Shown here: positions 7,506 to 14,700 of the stretch, piece after piece
How positions within the stretch are numbered: position 1 is the first letter of the stretch
Layout: each line of letters opens with the position of its first letter
Source of the DNA: Bacillota bacterium
Lineage (GTDB): Bacteria; Bacillota; Clostridia; Oscillospirales; Acutalibacteraceae
Length of the DNA stretch: 20,432 bases
Assembly: GCA_023401495.1 (NCBI GenBank)
Contig: JAEXDU010000092.1
Coordinates: forward strand, 1 to 20,432
Direction of reading: 5' to 3'
Program-made: the position numbers and the translations under genes
Notes under the pieces: generated by a model
Databases searched by the model: none
Told to the model about the DNA's origin: nothing
What the model saw: the letters and a program-made list of their open reading frames with translations, nothing else

Positions 7506-7874
7506 CTAAGTCAGTCCCTTTTCCTTTTCACTTTTGCAGTTTACCGCCACATGAATCACAATAACTTTGCCTCTCAGGATATTATCAACATACGGGACAT
7601 TGGTCTTGTTCTGATTGCTATCAGTTGGAGAAGTAAACATATCATTTCCAAGAGTGCAACTCCCTTTATAGTGGTTACAGTTCCGGCAGGCCGGAAGCAT
7701 ATTTTCAATCGTGTCTGTACCATTTTTACCGTATAAAGATTTCACATGGTCAACCTGCATCTGAGATAGAGTGATTTTTTTACCGCAGCAAGCACAATGA
7801 CCTTTCAACTTGTCATAAATAATTTGCCTTTCGGCAGGGGATAATCTACGGCGTTTTATCTTATTTCCAATCAT
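7506..7874 (-). CDS. Small HNH endonuclease-type protein
   Basis: A 122-residue protein with a compact HNH/zinc motif: CACC (Cys27-Cys30), V-D-H-V (Asp42-His43) and CRNCNHYKG (Cys63-x-x-Cys66-Asn67-His68). The nuclease core is therefore complete in the first 70 residues. The remainder (from about residue 74) does not resemble the C-terminal helix normally seen in these proteins, which could mean an altered or frameshifted tail. The start is secured by AAGGAGG 7 nt before the ATG. It begins 12 bp after the stop of the hydrolase remnant in the same direction, so the two form one unit of mobile-element origin. Target DNA is unknown. Confidence 0.8.
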   Translation of the reverse strand: MIGNKIKRRRLSPAERQIIYDKLKGHCACCGKKITLSQMQVDHVKSLYGKNGTDTIENMLPACRNCNHYKGSCTLGNDMFTSPTDSNQNKTNVPYVDNILRGKVIVIHVAVNCKSEKEKGLT

Positions 7875-7886
7875 ACATTTACCTCC

Positions 7887-8892
7887 TTATGAATTTCGTA
7901 AATAATCTTCTGGATTTATTGCATTTTCATTTTTTCTTATCTCAAAGTGACAATGATCGCCGGTTGAATCACCTGTATTTCCAACCAGGGTGATAACGGT
8001 TCCTTGCTTGACGGTTGATCCGATCGGAACCAAAAGCTGGCTGCAATGAGCATATAAGGTGCTGTAAGTTTCATCATGCTTAATCAATATCACATTTCCG
8101 TACCCATTAAATCTGTTGCCAGGGCTGCCAAATCCGGAAAAGACAACAGTGCCGCTTGCGGAAGCATAAATTTTTGTTCCTTCCGGAGCTGCAAAATCGA
8201 TTCCTTTGTGAAGCTTACCCCAGCGATACCCGTAGCTGCTAGATATGCTATAGGTTCCTGTGGCCAGAGGATAATTAAAGATTCCGTTTCCTGAAGGAAA
8301 CAAAAGGGAGTAATATCGCAGAACATGGCTGACATAATCAATATCTCCGTAGCCAGTCCAACCTAACTGACTGGCTTTGAGTTCAGAAAAGGCTACAGCA
8401 TTTTGTTTGCTGTAGCCTCCCTGAGCAGTTGCCCACGATATGTAACCGCCACCAAAGTTGTATCCTTGTAATGCCAAGCTGATACCCGAAATATCTTCAG
8501 GTGATTTTACTTTTGCCGCCCTAATGCAGCTGGCCAGATATTGAGTGCCAATTTTGATTGAATAATCCGGATCGGTGATCCCGCCGGGCTGCTGTGGGTA
8601 ATCCAAATTATAAGGACTCCATAGGATCATTGCCAGCTCCACCGCTTTCTTGTTGCATAACGGCCATTACCAGAGCTGCATAGTCGGGAATATCAAACTG
8701 CTTGCAATATTTTTCTATGCTTATCTGGTAGGAAAGCACGCCATCCGAGTAGCCGCCGAAGTATGAGCCTGACTGGCCTAATACTGCAACTATAGATGTT
8801 AATGTAACAATCAAAATTATTAGGGGAAAGAGAAGCATCAGGCAAACGGAGCTGATCCCCAGCAATACAAAAATCCGCTTCGCTTTTATCAC
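7887..8892 (-). pseudogene. Conjugative-element cell wall hydrolase (lysozyme-like + M23 peptidase), frameshifted
   Basis: Two overlapping frames make up one protein. The first (from the GTG at 8892) has a membrane anchor (residues about 7-40) and the start of a lysozyme-like domain, with MAVMQQESGGAGNDPM carrying the likely catalytic Glu; it stops at 8608. The second continues the domain (SPYNLDYPQQPGGITDPDYS, then LALQGYNFGGGYISWA) and ends with an M23 peptidase having intact zinc ligands (LHKGIDFAAP, and HCHFEIR near the C-terminus). The switch lies at about 8611-8622, where a few bases appear lost compared with the family's DPM-x-x-x-E-x-PYN order. CwlT-like muramidase/peptidase proteins open the wall for Gram-positive conjugative transfer. 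It is probably dead as a full-length protein unless a sequencing error or recoding restores the frame. Confidence 0.82.
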
Positions 8893-8914
8893 TTATATCA
8901 TCACCTGTCTTCAT

Positions 8915-9053
8915 ATTCCTGCCTGGGCCTGGTCAATAGACTGTTACAGTTTTCTGAATTCCATCTGATTTTTTGCGCTGTTATAATCTTTTTTAAGCGC
9001 CTTTTTTAGTTCATGCAAACTGTTTAATCTGCTACGAGATAGGTGTTTTTTTT
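8915..9053. other. Junction segment between the element and the tRNA fragment
   Basis: On the minus strand a Lys-rich tail ending ...DYNSAKNQMEFRKL stops at 8944, just before the hydrolase gene. It could be the last codons of an upstream conjugation gene cut off at the element end. Nothing else can be supported. Confidence 0.35.
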
Positions 9054-9096
9054 CATAACCCGAAAGTCGTAGGTTCAAATCCTGCCTTCGCAACCA
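9054..9096 (+). tRNA. 3' half of an initiator tRNA-Met (attachment-site remnant)
   Basis: The bases run from a CAT anticodon through AA, the anticodon-stem strand CCCGA, a five-base variable loop, the T arm GTAGG-TTCAAAT-CCTGC, the acceptor strand CTTCGCA, discriminator A and an encoded CCA ending at 9096. The CCC of the anticodon stem (half of the three G-C pairs) and A at position 72 are initiator hallmarks. There is no 5' half: upstream sequence is AT-rich with no D arm or acceptor strand. The fragment starts in the anticodon loop, the usual crossover region of tyrosine integrases, so it is best read as the att repeat left at the right end of an integrated element. The complete tRNA gene should lie at the other end, left of this window. 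Confidence 0.85.
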
Positions 9097-9106
9097 GTTG
9101 TGATAA

Positions 9107-9137
9107 AACCGTTGGGAATTTTCCCAGCGGTTTTTTT
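9107..9137 (+). terminator. Terminator of the original tRNA gene
   Basis: Stem AACCGTTGGG (9107-9116) / CCCAGCGGTT (9123-9132) with one G-T pair and a 6-nt loop, followed by a T-run. It lies 10 bp after the tRNA CCA, showing that sequence to the right of the CCA is the native downstream flank. Confidence 0.87.
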
Positions 9138-9295
9138 CCATTTCAAAAGAACTTTTTAAGAGGCAATTTCCCCGAACGGAATCGCGACTGATCAATCCGA
9201 TGTGGAATGAATTTCGATCGGATCGAATGAACGTATCTGCGGAATCGTGCGGGAACGGTGAGCGGATGATCTATGGAATATCTGCCTAAATCAAC
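9138..9295. other. Intergenic, nothing supported
   Basis: Between the tRNA terminator and the operon terminator there is no coding frame, promoter or RNA I can support; it contains short GATCGGATCGAA-like repeats only. Confidence 0.5.
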
Positions 9296-9342
9296 AATAA
9301 AACAGGGCCCCTCTGTCTTTGACAGAGGGGCCCTGTTTTATT
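9296..9342. terminator. Long perfect hairpin terminator of the three-gene operon
   Basis: Arms 9296-9317 and 9321-9342 pair perfectly over 22 bp around a TTT loop; the GC core is CAGGGCCCCTCTGTC, flanked by A-run and T-run. Symmetry makes it bidirectional. It lies 10 bp after the stop of the flavodoxin-like gene on the minus strand. Confidence 0.92.
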
Positions 9343-9351
9343 TAGAATGAG

Positions 9352-10410
9352 TTAATTCAGCAGGGTGCTGCGGATTCGGACTGCAAATTCGTCCAGCCGC
9401 TCTGCAATCCCCGGCAGGGCCAAAGCTTCGCCGGGGTCGTTGGCCGTCTCCAGCATGGAAAACCGGCCGGGGAGAAAGAACGATTTATTCATATTCAGTC
9501 CGGCAATCAGCTGCCGGGCTACGATATCGCACCCAGAGTAACCGGACACCACAATGGAGAAAAGCGCCTTGTCGTAAAAGCGTGTCTGGCGAAACAGGGC
9601 GGTAAGGCGGTTGATGAAGGCGGTCAGGTTGGCGGACAGCGCGTCATTGTAATTGGGACAGAGCATCACCACCCCGGCACACCGGCGAACAGCGGGGTAG
9701 ACCTCATCCTGCATTACGCCGCCGTAGAAGCAGCCACCCCGTTCGCCAAAGTGGAGGCACATGGTATAGGGACAGCCCGAACAGTCCGACAGGGTGCCGT
9801 TGCGCAGCCCGATCTCGGTCACAGTGAACGCGTCGCCAAGGCGGGACTTGACTTCCTCCCACAGCGCCAGGGTGTTGGAGGTGTGGTGGCTGGAGGCGTG
9901 GAGCACCAAAAGCTCCGGCTTCTCCGGCTTGGGGAAGGTTTCCCGCTCCAATCGATCGGCCAGTTCCCGGGCGGCTGCGCGGTAGGCTCCCAGAAAATCA
10001 GTATTCAGCTGCTTGGCCTGAACCTTAAAGTTGACGAGGGAACCGGTACCCTCTACCAGCGGACGGCCCAAAAACGCGCAGCCGGCCAGATTGGCCGTCA
10101 GAACCAATTCCGCCGCCGCCGACTTGGTATAGAAAGGGGAGGTTCCGTCTACGATCAGTCCGGCCGTGCAGCCCTCCAGCAGCCCGGGCTCTCGGCGCAG
10201 GCGGGCCAGCAGTTTGACATACTCTATATTTGTGCCGGTATCCCCAAGGGGTAAGGCGAAGAGGAGACGTTCGCCGGCAAGGTCAGTCAGATCCTCCGCC
10301 CGGCGCAAAGTGCGGGTCTCCCGCCCCTCCAGGGCGTGACGTAAAATTCCGTCCAGACGCATGTCTGCTCCCTGGGCGTCCGGATAGGGACAGATTACTA
10401 TCAGGGACAT
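9352..10410 (-). CDS. Flavodoxin-like NAD(P)H/FMN oxidoreductase with Cys cluster (tandem fold)
   Basis: A 352-residue protein. The C-terminal half (about 165-352) matches the NADPH-dependent FMN reductase / iron-sulfur flavoprotein pattern: a first strand LLVLHASSHHTSNT, then DCSGCPYTMCLHFGERGGC with Cys210, 213, 218 and 227, then a VVMLCPNYNDALSANLTAFINRL segment like the flavodoxin-fold P-x-Y...S-x-x-L-K-x-F-I-D-R block. The four cysteines could hold an Fe-S cluster. The N-terminal half seems a degenerate copy of the same fold (see findings) without cysteines. It is the last gene of the operon, 24 bp after the dehydrogenase-like gene, and ends at a strong terminator. It may hand electrons to or from its neighbours. 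FMN binding and partner are inferred; no exact family name is assigned. Confidence 0.75.
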   Translation of the reverse strand: MSLIVICPYPDAQGADMRLDGILRHALEGRETRTLRRAEDLTDLAGERLLFALPLGDTGTNIEYVKLLARLRREPGLLEGCTAGLIVDGTSPFYTKSAAAELVLTANLAGCAFLGRPLVEGTGSLVNFKVQAKQLNTDFLGAYRAAARELADRLERETFPKPEKPELLVLHASSHHTSNTLALWEEVKSRLGDAFTVTEIGLRNGTLSDCSGCPYTMCLHFGERGGCFYGGVMQDEVYPAVRRCAGVVMLCPNYNDALSANLTAFINRLTALFRQTRFYDKALFSIVVSGYSGCDIVARQLIAGLNMNKSFFLPGRFSMLETANDPGEALALPGIAERLDEFAVRIRSTLLN

Positions 10411-10434
10411 TCCATTAACCTTCTTCTCAAACAG

Positions 10435-11673
10435 TTATAAAATCTCTTTCAGATGTTGCGCCGCCTCACGGATATGGCCGAACAGGGCGTCCGGAATATG
10501 GGGCAGCAATTCGGTTTCGATGCCGGCAGGGGTAAAGCGGTTTTTCACACCCATGTAAATGCCGTCCAAAAAAACAGAGCCGCAATGCCACTCTCCCCGC
10601 AGGGCAAGAAGCAGAGACAGAGCGCCGGAGGACAGGGCAGGAGCCACATAAGGCTTAAAGCCCAGCTCACGCATTTTTAAATTGGCCGTAACGGTAAGAT
10701 GCGTCAGCTCCTGAGACAGCGACTCGTCATAGTTCTGGATGGAGTTGGCAATGAAAAGCCCGGTGCCGTGGGGGCCGAAGGAACGCCCCTCCGACAGAAA
10801 GGAAGACAACCGTGTGTCCCGCTTGGCATAGTAGGCGGCCCGGGCGTTCATTACGCCAAGGCCAAAGCCCTGAATCTGTTCGGGGCGCAGACCTTTGCCG
10901 TCCCACACGCCGGATTCATCGCGGTTGCTCTCCAAATAGGCGGTTTTGGCCAGGGGATCCACCGGATCGGACACGGCGCACCACAGGCCCTGAAACCGGG
11001 CGTCGCGGGCCATTTTGGCATAGTGCTTCACGATGGAAGAGTTCACCTCGAACTGTGCCATGCGTACGTCTTTGACCTGAGACCCCACCGGAGGAATGCC
11101 TTTCGAAGCAACAAAGACAAACACATCACAGTCAAAGATTCGGTCAGGGGAGACGATCTCCACCTCGGGCAGAGCGTCGTAATCCCACGGTAATGCGACC
11201 TGACCCATCTCAAATTCCCAGCGGGCGGTGATCTGATCCGACAGATCGCAAATGCCGATGGAAGAGATGACGTCCCCGCCGAGCAGCTTCAACCCGGTGA
11301 GCAGAGTGGAACCCACATCCCCGATGGCCAGCAGATTGACCCGTCGCTTGCCGGTTTTCGGGGCGGCGGTGAGCAGTTCTTCCCATCCGGGGCGGCCCGT
11401 ATTGACAGCGGTGAGCCGGCCCTCGGCGATGGCGGCCCGTGTGGGGTCGTCGACTTCCGCCTCGGTCAGACGGGAAGCGTCCAGTACCTCCAGCCCATGG
11501 GGGGCCAGCAGCTGCCCTGGGTGGCCGACACGAAAAGAACCTCTGCCCAGAACCGCGTCCCCGGGAACCGGAGCAAAGAGCATTCCCTCCGTCACCGGAG
11601 CTATGGGCGGGCCGAAGCCGTCCAGAGGGGTGAGAGACACCAGGTTAGCGCCCTTGTAACTATAGTAATACAT
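10435..11673 (-). CDS. Lactate/malate dehydrogenase-like NAD-dependent protein with N-terminal extension
   Basis: A 412-residue protein. After about 105 residues of no recognised family comes a Rossmann strand-turn-helix (VNLLAIGDVGSTLLTGLKLL, about 112-131) and an acidic residue after the second strand (ICDLSD). VSDPVDPLAKTAY matches the (S/T)NPVD substrate-loop region of LDH/MDH, GFGLGVMNARAAYY the G-x-x-x-D-x-x-R region, and FGPHGTGLF the GEHG catalytic-His motif (His302). A typical LDH/MDH is about 310-330 residues, so the extension is unusual. The start is the ATG at 11671-11673, preceded by GGAAGGTGATG; a longer frame to 11715 lacks a comparable site. It lies 78 bp after the multidomain gene. 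Substrate cannot be assigned: several active-site residues differ from true LDH or MDH (for example Asp for Asn in SDPVD). Confidence 0.78.
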   Translation of the reverse strand: MYYYSYKGANLVSLTPLDGFGPPIAPVTEGMLFAPVPGDAVLGRGSFRVGHPGQLLAPHGLEVLDASRLTEAEVDDPTRAAIAEGRLTAVNTGRPGWEELLTAAPKTGKRRVNLLAIGDVGSTLLTGLKLLGGDVISSIGICDLSDQITARWEFEMGQVALPWDYDALPEVEIVSPDRIFDCDVFVFVASKGIPPVGSQVKDVRMAQFEVNSSIVKHYAKMARDARFQGLWCAVSDPVDPLAKTAYLESNRDESGVWDGKGLRPEQIQGFGLGVMNARAAYYAKRDTRLSSFLSEGRSFGPHGTGLFIANSIQNYDESLSQELTHLTVTANLKMRELGFKPYVAPALSSGALSLLLALRGEWHCGSVFLDGIYMGVKNRFTPAGIETELLPHIPDALFGHIREAAQHLKEIL

Positions 11674-11751
11674 AGCATCACCTTCCAGAAAAATGAATTG
11701 TGGACAAACAGACACAAAAAGCGGAGAGGAATCCTCTGCGTGCAGTGCGAT

Positions 11752-14700
11752 TTACTGGTATTCCCGCAGAAGCTGCTCCAGATCGTTTTCCAGATAAACG
11801 GAGGCGGACAGGTTGGGGTCATAGCTCAGGCAGGTGCCCTTGTCGGGGCACAGGGGCAGGATGACCGCCTCCGGCAGTCGGGACAGAGTCAAATTGCGGC
11901 CATAGAGAATCCGGTATTCCTGCTCTAAAGTAGAGATGACGTCGTGGGCGGCCTCCAAACAGGTGCGGGACAAATGGAACACCGCGTCCCGACCGCACTC
12001 AGCCAGGTTGGAGGGGGCCGCGTAGGGAAGAATGTGGTTGATGCCCGGCAGCAGGCCGGGAACCGGGAAGCTGGGCCTGCGGATCGTGTTGCCGCCGATG
12101 AAGGGATACAAAGTGGATTCCACAAACCACTGCCGCAGCCGGGGCAGGAAATAAACGCCGTCGATCGGCCGATCCCAGGAATGCATCAAATCCTTGCCAT
12201 AGCCTGACAGCACGCCCACCAGCACCATGCGGATGGGAACTCCCTCTTCGCGCAGGATGGGATCCAGCACCCCCATACGAAGGCCGGGATGCATCAGGTC
12301 ATCCACCAGAATCACCGGCCGATGAAAGGATTTGATGGTGCGAATCTGGCAGGGAATGGAGGCGTAATAAGGGAAAGCTTCGATGGTGGTCTCGGTCAGG
12401 TCCGGGGAAAACACCCGGTCGGTGTGGAGGGTTTTGGTCACCGTGTTCGGAACGCTTTTGCCCCGAAGCAGCTTGCCGAAAGGCACACACATATTTTCAC
12501 CGAGTGTCCGCGGAGTGGTGGACGTGGAAGGCACGTTGTTGTAGGCGGTGATCTTCTCGAGCAGCCGGTGGTGAATGATATCGGCGGACAGCGTCAGAAC
12601 CAAAGAGCCCGGATACAGCCCTGTCAGGGCGTGCTGAAGCCGCTCGTGTCCCCGGCGAATGGAGGACAGCACCCGGGAATTGCGGCACAACGGCTCCTGA
12701 ATCGTGGTTTCCAGGTTTTGAATGAGCACCGTGGGGGCATGCATATCCACCTCCCGGATCGGGGCGTCTCCTTCTCGGGAGACAAAGCCCTGTCGGGACA
12801 GCGCATCCTCCAAAGTGGGAGACATGCGGCCGTCATGGGGGCGGAAAACAGCGTAAACACATTCCTCCTCCAGCGCCCGGGCAAGCAGCTCACTGAGAAG
12901 AAGCTGGCCGTAATCCTTGTGCCGTTCAGAGGTATCGGCGCTCAGGGCGGTGATGAAAAGCACGTTGCCGGCGGAACGCAGACGAATGCGGTTGGCCAGC
13001 TCGTAATCCTCCAGTGCGGCGAACAGCTGAGAGGTCGTCAGCAGGCGGTAGCTGATAAAGCCCAGATGCTTCTGGTGTCCGGTGCGGCGCAGCAGCAGGA
13101 TGCGATCCTGCCGGCGGATGATCGCGGCGCAAACCGCTTCTCCGTCCGGCTGCCCGGCAGTCAGGCTGATCAGAAGGGCCGGGGAAGGGGTATCGATCCA
13201 CTGAAATTCCAGATCCCCGGCATAGAGGAGGGGTTTGTCTGGTGTGTCTCGAAGATAGAGACCGTTTTGATAGATAAAGTCCTGAATGACAGGGTCAATG
13301 AAGGTTGAGATATCCCGGTTGAGGTCCACGTTTTCCCGAATGCGGGTCGAGCTGATGTCCTCCAGATGGGGGGGCAGCTGAAGCTGGATGACCTTGCCGG
13401 TGATGGGCAGGCTGCGGGGCAGCTCGGCTTCCCCCGCCCGGCGGAAGATAATATGGTTCATCTGATGGATGGAATAAGGGGCCGGCTGGGCCCGGTAGGA
13501 GGAGGCGTTGAGCACCACGTCGCTTCCCACGACTACATAAACCTGCTGCTTTGGGAACAGCTCCGTCAGCCGCCGCAGGTCGGCGGGATTGGCAATGTTG
13601 ACCGGAATGTCGTCCGGGAACAGGTGAACATGAAAATCCCCGGCCACTGACAAATTGACGATTTGCCGGCGGATCAGATGGGGCTGGGCCTTTTTAGACC
13701 AGGAGAACTCGTCTACTGCCAGATAGACTTCAAACCCCATATCCCGGATGGCGTGGACGATGCCCTTATGAGACAGGGTAAAAGGATCGAAGGTACCGGG
13801 GAAAAAGGCGATATTCCGGGGCCTGTCAAAGGTGAAGGGGCCATGATCCAGCCGCCGCACGGCAATAAAGCGGTTGATATGGGCGAGGGCGGCAGCCCGG
13901 TAGAAGAAGGTCAGGCTGTTGTGGCCCGGCACCTCCTGAATAAGGAAGAGCAGTTTGCGGTAACACAGGGAAAATAGCCGCCCTTTTTCTTCCATGTTCA
14001 GCGTAGGAGATTCGAACAGCAGCTTGCCGATGACCAGCAAGGCTTCCTGATGCACCTCTTCCCGGTAATGAGCCAGCCCCTGGAGCAGCAGGCCAAGCAG
14101 CTCCTGCCGCCGGGCTTCATAAGCGGACTCCGACTCGGAGAATCGCTCCCGATAGGCGGGATAGTGCTGAAGCAGCACCCCAATGGTGTTCAGCGCGCCG
14201 GAAACGGCAGAGTTGCTGGGGGAGCCCAGCAATCCCTTCAGCCACAGCACCTGCTCATCCAGTTCTTCGGGGTAGAGATATAGGGCAGTCTTGCCCAAAT
14301 ATTCAGGGATATATTTGGAAATTTCGTACTGACCCATTTCCAGACCCTTGCCCAATTCCACAACTACCTCGTTGCGCTGATCCCGTCGCAGAATCGGCAG
14401 AGTACGCACCAGGGCAGAACCGGCGGTGTGCCGGACTACCACCCGTTCGGATACCTTTACCAGATTGGAGAAGTGGGTGGCAATATGAAGCGTATGCGTT
14501 TTCAGACCGTGTTCCACCTGATCCCGCAAAAGCTCTACACCGGCCACCTTGACTACCCAGGGAGTGGCGATTTTCAGGTTATCCAAAAAGACCTCGCTGG
14601 TGATGTCCATGTGGTACAGGGTATTCTCAAGGGCGGTGACATCCTCTCCGGCCCGGCGAAGAATCTTGTACTGAAGGAAGATGGTGGTCAGCTGATTCGA

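Noticed and set aside
8944..9195. 83-residue minus-strand frame containing LRRQDLNLRLSGYE
   Set aside because: This peptide is the antisense translation of the tRNA 3' half and its terminator, a well-known source of false genes. Only its last residues could be a real gene tail.
12289..13308. 339-residue plus-strand frame
   Set aside because: Antisense shadow of the high-GC multidomain gene; composition is Gly/Gln/Arg rich with no domain and no ribosome binding site. The same holds for the other plus-strand frames between 9751 and 16491.
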